This document shows, piece by piece, positions 1-11,214 of a stretch of 64,000 nt of DNA. A model generated the notes under the pieces. It did no database searches, was not told the DNA's origin, and saw only the letters and a program-made list of their open reading frames with translations. Each line of letters starts with the position of its first letter. Within the stretch, counting starts at the first letter, position 1. A program made the translations under genes and the position numbers. This DNA comes from Ustulina deusta (taxonomy: Eukaryota; Ascomycota; Sordariomycetes; Xylariales; Xylariaceae). The stretch is from assembly GCA_023159155.1 (NCBI GenBank), contig JAJNNX010000005.1, forward strand, positions 620,001-684,000, in the 5' to 3' direction.

Positions 1-1258
1 GCATCTTCTGCGGCTCTGTGTCTTCGCGCAAGACACGTCGCATCTCTTCCTCCTTTGGATCGTGCTCGTATTTTAGATTCATATCCGTCACCACTTTATC
101 CCAGTCCGGTCGTTTTGGTACCGGCACCCCCAGAACCTCATCGATCAACTCCCGGGATAGAATCGTAGCTACATCTCCCGCGTTGCCTGCGTTTCCAAAA
201 ATAGCACCACCGAGTTTGAAGTCTGGTACGAAGAAATGCCGGCTTCCAAAACCAGACACGGAACCATCGTGGCCAATCACCATATGACCTCGGTAGTAGA
301 ATATTTCCAACCCAGCAGCATAGACTATTGGCGAAGTCAGCGGCTCCCTGTCATCCGGGTCCTGGGATGCGAAAGTTCGCATTTTAACGAGTCCTTGGTA
401 GACCTCCTCGTCAATTGGAGGTTCCCGATTCATCATGGCCTTAACCCATTTGATATAGTCATTGACGCTTGTGATAATTGAGCCAGCTCCTTGAGCTTCA
501 GGGCAGTCCAAAGCCTCAAAACCAGTGTAATGTTCGCTTTCCTTATCCCACGAATACCCGGTGGCGATCCGATAACCAAGACCGAAAGATTGAGTGCGTT
601 CCAGTTGGAGGTGAGTTGAGCACATCCCGAGAGGTCCAAAGAAGTGCTCTTGGAGGAAATCGGCGAAGGTGAGCCCGCTTTTCTTTTCGACGAGGTACGT
701 CGCAACTGTGTACATCATATTATTATACATGTACTTTGAGCGGATCGGTGCCGTGACCGACAAGTTTCGCAAGTTTCTCGTCACAGATCGCGCATCATCC
801 GGCTGTGTCGCTCGTGGACCCAGATAAGAGTCATCGTGACTGTAAGTTTCAGCTAGAAATCACTCCCGGCATCTCTTTGCAGATCCTTACCGCGGCATAC
901 CTGTCCTATGGCTAAGGACGTCCTCGACGGTGACCCCTTCCGTATATCCCTGGCCTGGCATGACGAAATCCCCAGGGAGGAGGCTTGACATTGTCGCTTC
1001 GTATTGCACGTCGGGATATCTGTCGTTGTCACGGACTAGTAACCCCACCGATGCAGCCGTCATCGACTTTGAAGAAGATGCAATGTCGAAAAGAGTGTCT
1101 GCCGTGCATGGCTTCGGCGGATCAAGCGATGCTAGCCCATACCCTGCAGAGAATGTACGGTCGCCCTGTATGACTGCGACTGCAAGACCAGGCACATGGT
1201 GCTTTTCCATGAGCTCCTGGACGTGGGAAGGGAATTCTAGAGACTGAAGATAATCCAT
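1..1258 (-). CDS. Beta-lactamase-related serine hydrolase (C-terminus beyond window)
   Basis: Member of the class C beta-lactamase / penicillin-binding-protein-like hydrolase family; fungal members are esterases, transesterases or uncharacterised hydrolases. Exons are 1258-891 and 839-1, joined through a 51-bp intron (890-840, GTAAGG...ACAG) that restores the frame from ...SHRTGMPR into HDDSYLGP. The nucleophile motif is SSSK at residues 61-64 (SxxK), a YNN triad in KYMYNNMMY fits the YxN motif, and GHDG near the C-terminus takes the place of KTG/HxG. All three catalytic boxes are therefore present. The start ATG at 1258 lies close before the conserved HVPGLAVAVI strand, so an upstream exon is possible but not needed. 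The frame is still open at base 1, so the C-terminus is missing. No signal peptide is visible, suggesting a cytosolic enzyme. The substrate cannot be told from sequence. Confidence 0.88.
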
Positions 1259-2592
1259 TGCTCGACGACTATTCGTGCAAGCTTCCTATGAATCTCTGTG
1301 ACGAGCGAATTGGCTTAGAAGATGAGCTGTCGGATATCTGTCCCCAAAGTTCCTATCGTTCGTGTCGGTTTTAAATGCTTGAAACCCAACCGAAGACATA
1401 CTCGGACTCATTCTGAATCATTCACGTCCTTGATGGGTGAGTCATCGGTGAGGGTGCAGGTCAGATTGAAGGACGCGCGGCATCAGCCATGACAGCAAGA
1501 TATACATACAGTCGTATATAGCCAATAAAATATTGTCGACGTATTTGTACGCTATTTCTGCATATATATTATGCGTATGCGACGCGTAGGAGACGGCTGT
1601 TCGGCTATGTGATCTAGAAAACAGTTCTGCCAGTTGAGAAAAATGTGGTGGCAAGGGAGGATGCTCAAAGAATCGGGCGGGATCTGGCGCATACACTGGT
1701 ATTTCAGTCAAGAGACCAGGGTGACAGAGATGACTGTAGAGGATGGCGCTGGGATCGATGCTCGCTCATATCAACGTAAATGGGAGCAATGAGAAACTGT
1801 TGACACAAGTTGACTATATTCAGTTCCCATGTAACAACACCTTGTCCATATGTAATGCCGAATCGAAGATCTAGATAGCAAGTATTCCGACACTTGAAAT
1901 ATTCGACGGGAATCGCCTTTGACAAAATGCTTGATCAGGTTATGTACGAACAATGAGTAGGAATGGCCTCAATTTGGAGGTGATGGAATTGAAAATTGGG
2001 CATCTCGGGGGGTTGCACGCCGACACATTGCCTGAAATCTCCCGAGGTCCCTATTGTGGTAGATGCGACGGTTATCAGGCAGGTTTAGGTACCTAACTCA
2101 CTACATGTAGGTAGTACCATTCCCTGTTCAGCGCAATATTATAGCACCCACCTCAGTAAGTTAATCGCCAATCCGCTATAGCAAAGGGCTAGGTAAGTAA
2201 GTAGGTACGTAGAACTGCACGAATAATGCCCTCCTCCTTAGATCAGTCTTTAGACAGGTAAGTACTTACTCATCAGCTAGAACATATCGCTCCTGCAATC
2301 ATACGTCTACATCATGTACTTACCTCGTACACATCAAATGGAACATAAAGTGCATCTCCCTGCCGAAATAGGACCTGCTGTATGTCGTTCCACGACTACC
2401 CCTCTTCGTATTCCTGCCCCTCCTCGCACACTGTTGGCATCGGCAGAATTGAGGGTTGAGTACCCTACTTTCACCTACCAACCTAACCTCCAGATTATGC
2501 CACTCACACCGGGTCCCTGATAAGTTCCCTATTATATCTCGTTTCTTGAGTTCATCATATCTTGCTTCTGAGCAACTAGGAGACCTAGGACG
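1259..2592. other. Intergenic, divergent promoter space
   Basis: Separates the minus-strand hydrolase from the plus-strand beta-mannosidase, so it should hold both promoters. Several short GTAGGTA/GTAAGTA-type runs occur around 2090-2270. No coding sequence or RNA gene is recognisable. Confidence 0.5.
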
Positions 2593-5500
2593 ATGACTTG
2601 CTCTCGACATGATCTAAGCCATGGGTGGCAATTCCGAGAGGCGAACGATAGTTCGTCGAATGAAAACCCATGGCTTCCAGTGCAGAGTGTTCCTACTCAG
2701 GTTCATATTGATCTGCTGGCCAACAAGAAGTATGCTGGTGATCTAATTTTGCATAAGCTCTATCTCCGTTGCCCAGCAGGATCGTCTCAGATCCAGATTG
2801 TGACCCTACCACTTGCTTACGCTGCTATAGGATACCAGACCCCTTTTTAGACCTCAACGAGTTGGAGGTTCGATCACTCGCAGAGAAACGGTGGACATAT
2901 CGCACACAATTCTCCAAACCTGCAGGGCTGTCATCCGAGCGATCGACGAAGACACATCTAGTGTTTGAGGGCCTCGACACCTTTGCAACTGTCTTGTTGA
3001 ACGGCAACGAGATCTTGAAGTCTGATAACATGTTTGTCTCTCATCGAGTCGACGTGACTAGCCTACTCGAGGATACGAACGAGCTAGAAATCGATTTCGA
3101 TTCAGCTATGCTTCGTGGGAGAGAATTAGTGAAGGAGCATTCCCATGAGCATACTTTCTACGTAAGGCAGACCGAGGTTAGCCGCGTGCCCGTCCGAAAG
3201 GCCCAGTGTATGTGATTTTCAAGTTGTTTATTTCCTCCTTTTTCGGAATCCCAACTCTTAAAGAGTCGAATCCTTCAGCTCAGGAGAATTGTAGCCCCAT
3301 TTCTCTCGAGAACGCGAAGGGAGTGACTGACTGTCTACGATTGCAGACAACTGGGGCTGGGATTGGGGCCCCATATTGATCACTGCCGGTCCTTGGAAAT
3401 CCGTTTACGTCGAGCAGTATGCTGCTAAAGTCGAAGATGTTTGGACTGAGTGTGAGGTTAGCGAGGATCTGCAAACTTGTTCAGGCTGTATTTTAGCCAA
3501 GCTGTCCGAAGCAAATGGCCAATCGGTCAGGTTATCATTATCATTGAATGGATCTGCTGTTTTCGAGAAAGAATGCGCAGTCAATTCGAGCGGGATCGCG
3601 GAAGCACCATTCCTAATTACTCGTCCAGAACTCTGGTATCCGTCCACACACGGCGCTCAGACTCGATATGAGCTGAAGGCCAGTCTAGGATCCTACGATA
3701 CAAGATCTAAGATGGTTGGTTTCCGACGAGCCGAACTCATCCAACGAAAAGATAAGTTTGGAAAATCATTCTTCTTCAGAATAAACGGCAACGACGTATT
3801 CTGTGGCGGATCGTGCTGGATTCCAGCTGACAGCTTCCTGTCACAAATTCCGGAGCAACGATATCGAGATTGGGTCAAACTTCTGCTCGAGGGCAATCAA
3901 AATATGGTTCGTGTCTGGGGTGGCGGTATATACGAGCATGATACCTTCTACGATGCTTGTGACGAATTTGGGATAATGGTGTGGCAAGACTTCGCGTTTG
4001 CCTGCGCATCTTATCCTACATATAAGACTTTCCTAGACTCCGTCGAGACAGAAGCACGGCAGAATATTCGGCGATTGAGATCGCACCCTTCTCTGATTAT
4101 CTGGGCTGGCAGCAACGAGGACTATCAAGTTCAAGAACGATACAAGCTCGAATACAATTACGAGGACAAGGATCCTCAGTCATGGCTCAAGTCAACTTTC
4201 CCCGCCAGATATACTTACGAATATCTCCTCCCAAAGATTTTGTCCGAGGAAGACCGATTCGCCATCTAGTATGTACCCTTCAGCTTTATTCTCCGGGTTG
4301 TCTTATTCTGCACTCATATTTTCTATGTATTCCCCGAACTGTATGGACAATCATTGATTCCTGGCTTTCTCGATAGCCATCCTACCAGTCCCTGGGGCGA
4401 TGGCAAACCAACCTCAGACCCCACGGTTGGTGACAAACACCAATGGGACAGTATGCATTTCGCCAAGCTCTCGCTCTATACAGCCGATTTCTAATACACG
4501 CAGTCTGGCACGGTGAAATGAACAGGTATCAAGAAGCCTTCAAATTATCTGCTCGTTTCATCAGTGAGTTTGGAAGTAAGTACCAACAACTCGTTTGGGG
4601 CAGGGAGTACCCCAAGCTTTAACTTACATTTCTTCAGTGGAGGCATACCCTCATTTAGAGACCATCCGTAGTATGATTACTGTCGAAAAACAAAGATATC
4701 CTGGATCGATGATGCTCGATTTTCGCAATAAGGCCATTGACCACGAGCGCCGTGTGGCAACTTACGTTAACGAGAACTTCACGGTCAAATACGACATCTC
4801 GTCATACACGCATCTGACCCAGATCGTCCAAGCCGAGGCTATGCATTTTGCGTACAAGACGTGGCACCGAGAATGGGGCCAGAGAAAATGTGGAGGGGTT
4901 TTGGTCTGGCAACTCAACGACTGTTGGCCTACAATGAGCTGGGCAGTCGTTGACTATTATCTCGTGAAGAAGCCAGCATACTACGCGATTAAGAATGCTT
5001 TGAAACCATTAAGTATTGGGATATCGAAGGAATATCACGATTGGACATCGGGGCATGTTGATCCCACGGAGTCATTCAAGGATTCGAAGTTCGATTTGTG
5101 GATCGTGAGTGATCGAACTCAATCAGTGCAAGTTGAAGTGGCTGTAAGATTCATTTCTATCCAGTCCGGCCAAGATATAAGGCCGCCGATGAAGCTTGAG
5201 TCAGTGACTGCGACTCCTAATTCTACAACCAACATCCTGGAAGGTCATGATATTACTGAAATTAGGACGGGGATTCGAGACAATCTGCAGTCCTTCAATA
5301 TCGCCGAGTTCGATCCCTACGTGATTTACGCCATTGTCTCAATCGAAAACAATATCATGGCCTCCGACATCTACTGGCCGCAGCCCCTTAAATATTTGGA
5401 CTTTGGTGATCGCAACGTCACCGTCAAAGCTATTGGGGACAGTAAAGTCGTGGTCTCAGCCGCTCGTCCTACGAAAGGATTCGTGATTGAGGAAACACGG

Positions 5501-5638
5501 GGTGTGACGCTTAGTGATAACGGGTTTGATATTGTCCCAGGACAGGAGAAGGTAGTGGAGGTGGCAGGCACAAACATTCAGTCGCTCAGATATACGTATG
5601 TAGGAGCCCCTGAGGGTTCTATAGCCTTCTCAGCGTAA
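2593..5638 (+). CDS. mndB: Beta-mannosidase, GH2 family (intracellular B type)
   Basis: Hydrolyses terminal non-reducing beta-1,4-mannose from manno-oligosaccharides. Six exons are supported by frame and splice sites: 2593-2729, 2831-3207, 3347-4268, 4377-4450, 4504-4575 and 4638-5638, giving 860 aa, normal for type B fungal beta-mannosidases. The N-terminal jelly-roll domain starts with HGWQFREA and continues VPTQVHIDLLANKKIPDPF; the hallmark NWGWDWGP follows the second intron. The acid/base Glu is about residue 429 in WAGSNEDYQ, and the nucleophile Glu is about residue 525 in RFISEFGMEAYP, rebuilt across the fifth intron. LVWQLNDCWPTMSWAVVDY is also typical. No signal peptide is visible, which fits the intracellular type. 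It lies outside the terpene genes and is probably housekeeping carbohydrate metabolism. All splice junctions keep the frame, so the gene looks functional. Confidence 0.95.
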
Positions 5639-8276
5639 CAAGGTAAACTCTTCTCTTACGGCGGATCAGGTACTATGCAATGAAGAAAATGAGAACAAAA
5701 TAGGGGGTTTTTTTTTTGCCCCTTATAATAGAAAGGTACAGGTGTATGAACGCGAGAAAGGTAATGAAGTTGTGATCCCAATGTGAGATTTATTTTCCGA
5801 CAGAATTCGTATTCTCGTGTCAGGTATACGCTTCTAGCCGTCGTAGAATCGCTGCTATAGCGGATATGAGAGTCAAGATCTCGCTACATTGTCTATGACG
5901 ACAGGTTTATGTCTATGACGAAAAGACTACGCTATAGGGTAACGAAAATAAAGTGTGTAGATGACGAAATAGAAGTGTTATATACGAATTCGAGCCACAT
6001 AAGTTGTGTGCTAGACCTGTATAGTCCCCTCACTACTGGCGAAGGGGCCGGGAATCAATTGACTAGTTGATATATCCCTCCCGATACTTGAGTATTATGT
6101 TTCGCATACCACCTTACATCTCGTCACCTTATCGCTCTTATTTCTACCCGGTACGAATTAGTAGGGGACGAAGATGGATTCCTTCTCATTAACTGGATTC
6201 GCGAGCGTAATTATACGCCGAGTTAGCTCTTAAAGATCCCATAACCCCGCACTCCTCCCTTTTGACATCTTACCCGCTATGATGAGTGGTATGAGTTCTG
6301 AAATAACGTGCATCGCAGATTTAGAATGCCTTTAGTGTGCTGATATCTATGAGAACATCTGAGCAGGACGCACTATCTACGGTCGATAAAATGGCGGTCA
6401 ATATATTCAGACCGTTGTAATAGTTTTATCTGGGTATGAGTGAACTTGTTTCCACGTTAAGACGAAGGACCTACCTCTTCTAGATAGCCTCGGGCTCTTC
6501 TCGCTCTTGGCCGTGTCTGATAATATTAATGATATCTCAAGTGACTGTTGCTTTCTAGGAAATATCACTCTAGTGTAACGAATACATGCGATTGCTAAGA
6601 GTCTTGGCCATCATATCTTCGTGATGACAAATGTAGATGTTGTCGAACACTTGTTGGAGGCTAGTCATGAAGTATTAGAGTAAAGCCAAATTGGTCAATC
6701 GCAACAACACGTTCGTATCTCAACTCGTGTTTAGTGGAACTCCATTTTAGTCTACGTCTTAAGTCGCAATAGATTCAACTATGCTTACTATTGGGGGTTG
6801 GCTGTAGTGTATAGGATATAACGATGCGACGGTATTCCCGGCTGTATTTGTGCATCGTTATATCATATCAGTGCTGAAGCATAGGATTGGTGGAATTTGG
6901 AATTCCTCTCTCCTCGAAAAAGGTCTCGGCCCCGAATGTTCGAATTCTAGAAGACAAGGCATTGTAAATCATACCTAAATTAGGAGTCTCGATAACTTTA
7001 AAGGTATGTTGGTTGACCACAGGACGTATACTATTTGACGCTTATTTTGAACAAGGGCCAAGCACTTATCAACATTAGGAAAGTCAAGGTATTATGCTGT
7101 TTCATTGCATCGATGCGCATAACACAGCGATCTCACACCCCCCGTGATGAAACAACGGTCTTATGATATTCATCTATGAAAAGATACTCGAATCATACAC
7201 TAAACTCGTGCTTCATGCTACGTATACCTTTACGCATACCTTTACGCATACCTACCTTTAATCCTTCCGGTGTATTGTATGTTAAAGTCCTTGTCGAACC
7301 CGAAACTGACCAAGCTTAAATGATCCCTGACGTAGAACAAGACCGTTATAGTTTTCTAACTTGCCAGACAAATTCCTTGTGTAATATCAAATACCTACTG
7401 ACCCCGGCAGTATGGACTGGCTCAGAAGGGTGAAAACGAAGAACGTGGTATCTAAATAAGGGTGAAAGTGCTAGTTCCCGTTGATCGATGGAATTCTAGA
7501 CCTAAGGATCTAGATCTCTATTCCACCCGTGAGGCTCTTGGTATGTGTGTAGATACACTCCTGTTAGCGGCTACGGTCCCATTCCAAGGGATTGAGTAGC
7601 GGAACTTAACACATACGGCCTTGATCGACTGTTTTTGGTATTGTGACTAAATGGGTCCCGTCAACAAGACATCGTTGCATTTGCTTTGCGACCAGGCCTG
7701 CCTTCCTTCATTATTCAGCATTCGGTACGCCGCGACGCTGGGCTTGGCTGACACGGAATATGCCTTTGTGACCAACATTCAACTATTCTTATGTAAGTAA
7801 TGCTACTACTGCACTACATACACCACGCAACTTGGCTGATGGGTAGTGTATTTCGTTATTTTGATGACACTTGATGTCATCTGGTGCAATCAAGACGATG
7901 CCTAGTGTAGTCAAGCGAGCCCCATCGCGCCGTTGGAGATGATAACCAGGCAGATATATTGGACCTTTTATCTAAGGTTAGTGTCCTCTTTTATTTAGGC
8001 CTGATCTAGAACCAGAGGAGCACCCAGAGGTTGAACGTCGGCTTACTCCGTCAAAATGCCACGATTCCTTGCCTTCTCGAGTTTATCCCGAATCTATCTC
8101 AGGGTCGAAGATAATTGGCTAAGATGGATCCAAGCGTCAAACGTGCATGAAGTATTGGGCACCATTGTGGCAGTTTACCTTACCCTTTTAGAATACAGAA
8201 GCGGCCAATGTCTCGGCGTTTCGTCCCTCAGAGCCCCGTCTGTTCAAGGTGTGTACAGTACAGTCAGTAGCGTAAA
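5639..8276. other. Gene-poor intergenic region
   Basis: No conserved coding sequence is recognisable. It contains a small direct repeat of CATACCTTTACG (about 7219-7250), a run of T at about 5709 and scattered TAGTGTA motifs (near 6571, 6805, 7846 and 7902). Base composition is ordinary, not RIP-like. Confidence 0.5.
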
Positions 8277-8528
8277 ATGGGGATGGACACCCCTGGAGCT
8301 AGGGACTGGGATTATGATTAGTATTTGTGTAATGCCGGATGTGCCACCGCCACTCTTCGCAAAATCCCGACGGCGCAGGATTACCAGTACGGCGTGTATG
8401 CACATAATGGCAGGCCTTGGCAAACTCAGTCGGGATGTTGCGCACCGATCTTCGCTTGCTTTTCTTTTTATCCCATTCACGTGGATGAGATTGTTGACAT
8501 GATGATGGGTATCCATCTGACGAGTTGA
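8277..8528 (+). pseudogene. Possible small coding relic with in-frame TAG
   Basis: From ATG 8277 one frame reads MGMDTPGARDWDYD, meets TAG at 8319-8321, then stays open to 8528 with a natural-looking stretch (YLCNAGCATATLRKIP ... HNGRPWQTQSGCC). The TAG could be a mutated CAG. I recognise no family. An overlapping 148-codon frame starting at 8056 looks less protein-like. Weak call: it may be chance. Confidence 0.2.
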
Positions 8529-9923
8529 TCAGCCTGACATGAGGTTAGCTAAGTTTCAATACACTACACTACAAGACTGGACAAGATTATTCGCCTAGGG
8601 CGTAGACCCTACTGTACACTAACCTAGCCTAGATAATGAATCCCTAACCTCATGCAAAAGCTGACCTTTGTCTGTAAGCTGATGCGCGATCTGACCTGAT
8701 AACACATTGCCGCTTGAGGGGGGACGCTAACGCTAACCCGGCGTTACGTTATGCCAAGAAGCTATTTGTACGGGGCATTTACACGCCATTGACATGTGAA
8801 GTATGGTGTACGATTAGGTGGCGCTAATCTCACGGCTCGTCTTCAAGGTTGTATTTGTATACCTCTCCCTAGTGCATGAGTGTCCGCAGGCTTCGTCGAG
8901 ATCCGGCAGGCAAAAGGATGCAAAATCTAGTGTACCTAGCGCAGTCAACTGGCCCTAATGCTTATTTTATTATTTTCTTTTCCTGGTATTTTCCCAGCCT
9001 CACCGACCCGTCAGTGAAATGCCGTACCGGGATCCGGTGCCTGCACCTATAGCGTCTAATCCTGCACATTCCTTCCTTCCACTCGGTATTTACAATGCAA
9101 CGCTCGTATATCGCTGTGCATCGCTAGATGCTCGCTGAGTATCCTGCACGATGCCGTGGACAACGTCCCATGTCGCCCAGCGAGGATTGTGGTTTAGGTA
9201 GGTAGACACGCATACCTAGTTTAGGCCACGGCCACGGCCAAGTCGCTAGGGTTGAGGGTGAAGGGACAGGGGAGGGAAGTAGGGTTGATAAGAGGTTCCT
9301 TGGCGTGGGCAAAGGTTACATACTAGGGGTGAGGAGCCAATGAGTAAGTCGAACCGTCGCTTAGGCGGATCTTGTGATTGGGCATATTGGTGAGAGAGAG
9401 AAATGGTTCGAGAAGAGTAGTAAGACTACCTGCTCGACATGTTGACGGCTGCCAAGGAGGTGACCTCATTGGCGGGTAGGCTAAACCTATATGTTGCAAT
9501 TCGCAAACAATCTGTTGCAATCTGCAACTGGATGACAATTCTTTGTCTGACATGCCTTCGCGATGTGGGCAGGACCTTTCGTACACACTAAGCCTTATCT
9601 AAGACTGACCAGAGTCCCTGGCTCGCCTGCCGCCAGAGCAAGAGTAGCGCAGATTCGGCGCCACCGTCCCGTTATTTTCGAGACTACGATTCCCTCGTGG
9701 GGAGCTTCTGATAGTGGATGCAGGGAAGCTCTGGATCTCTGGATATCGCCGTGGTGTAGAACCCGTTTGGATAGCCAATGTGACCATAAGGATATTATAT
9801 ATAAGGTATACAACCCAAACTGCCGCGGAGCGGCATACAAGGGCATTTAGTTTCCGGATTCCGATACTCTAAATTCACCATCCTCTTGGCGGGTCTGATT
9901 TACATGAACGAGCCTCATCCACG
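8529..9923. other. Intergenic, upstream of the regulator
   Basis: No supported gene. Contains TACACTA/TAGTGTA motifs (near 8560, 8565, 8610 and 8928) and CGG/CCG-containing stretches at 9650-9680 that could serve the promoter of the Zn2Cys6 gene. Confidence 0.4.
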
Positions 9924-11214
9924 ATGTTCTGCACATTGAAACATAACGGTCTGTCTGATGAGGCGTATACCTTTGAGACGACGACACCTCCCTTCTCTAG
10001 GAAGCGGGAGGGAAGATTAGCCAAGATTGCCTGCACAAACTGTCGGATAAGCAAGGTAATTGAACCACTGCTGTGACTTGGATTAGCTGGTTCGCTAAAC
10101 GCTTTTTCAATAGTTGAAATGCTCTGGTGAGCCGCATGGTTGTCAACGATGTCTGGCGAAGAAAATCGATTGTTGCTATCCTAGCCCCCCAAGGGGAAAT
10201 AGCCATAAGAAAACACAATCACAATCACGAGCACGAGCTCCGGCTCCAGTTCCAACCCCACCAGAAACCCCTCAGTTCCAGTCCCAATCACGGCCTTCGT
10301 CGGCACCAGCGGATGCAACTACCGATGATGACTTCATCACTGTCATCTCGAATCAGGATACGACGTACAGTAGCACGATAGACGACTTGGACTTAAGCCT
10401 TGGCGGGTTCGAAGTGTCTGACTTCACCACACCCGAGAGCATTCCCAGGTTGCTTTCTGATGGAGAGTATATGGACCCTTCGGATGCCATGAGGTCATGG
10501 CAGCAACCATTTACCTTTACGCCTGATGATATCAAGTCGCCCTGGAATAGCACTCCGGAACGGGAGGATGTTGTCTTTGGTACCGATAACAAAATATCAC
10601 CTGTAGCATCGACACCAGACACATCCGATTCTAGTTGCTCCTGTTTCTTACAGGCCGTCAGCACATACGAAGCTATAGAGGTAGCCGTTTGGGGACAAAA
10701 CGAGCTATGGAGGAACGCCGACGATATGTTGCGATATCAGAAAAAGGCATTAATCGAATGCGAGGAGCTTCTCGAGTGCAGAAGATGCACGACACAGTCT
10801 GCCTACACAATGCTTCTCTTATCTATGTGTCGGAGGATCCTGACAACATTGGGGGATCTATGCCAGGGTACCTCGTGGGGAGGCTCCGATACAATGATAA
10901 ATCAGGAGCACGGCCCCGAAGACAGGAAGCGACGAAAGTACGGCGATGACGGCGAGGGCACAGACGAGAGCCGCAGCCGGGGATACGGCATCAGCATACG
11001 GAACAGGCAGCTCGATGACGATGACGAGCATCTCGTTCTGCAGAGTCTCCTCACAGCACGTGTCGCGCGATTGGGTCGCCTGCTTAGCAGTCTTGACAAG
11101 ATCGTCGGTGGGCATAGTTGGCCTGCTCACAAGGCCATAATTCGGGAACTGCAAACTCGCCTCACTGCAAATTCGTTTATTGTTGAAAAACTACGGATAC
11201 CCTGGACTGGATAG
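9924..11214 (+). CDS. AflR-like Zn2Cys6 transcription factor (probable cluster regulator)
   Basis: Two exons, 9924-10055 and 10114-11214, joined by a 58-bp intron that falls inside the DNA-binding domain, giving 410 aa. The binuclear zinc cluster is complete: C37-X2-C40-X6-C47-X6-C54-X2-C57-X6-C64 (IACTNCRISK then LKCSGEPHGCQRC). A basic segment (RKREGRLAK) precedes it, and a Gln/Ser/Pro-rich linker follows. The C-terminal half has a cysteine-rich helical region (SCSCFLQAVSTYEAIE ... KKALIECEELLECRRC ... MLLLSMCRRIL) resembling the AflR regulatory domain found in secondary-metabolite cluster regulators. ATG 9924 is the only start in frame with the first cysteine pair. It is transcribed toward the GGPP synthase about 3 kb away. 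Pathway-specific control of the diterpene genes is an inference from family and position. Confidence 0.88.

Noticed and set aside
8056..8502. 148-codon plus-strand frame
   Set aside because: Composition is not protein-like and it overlaps the better frame at 8277-8528.
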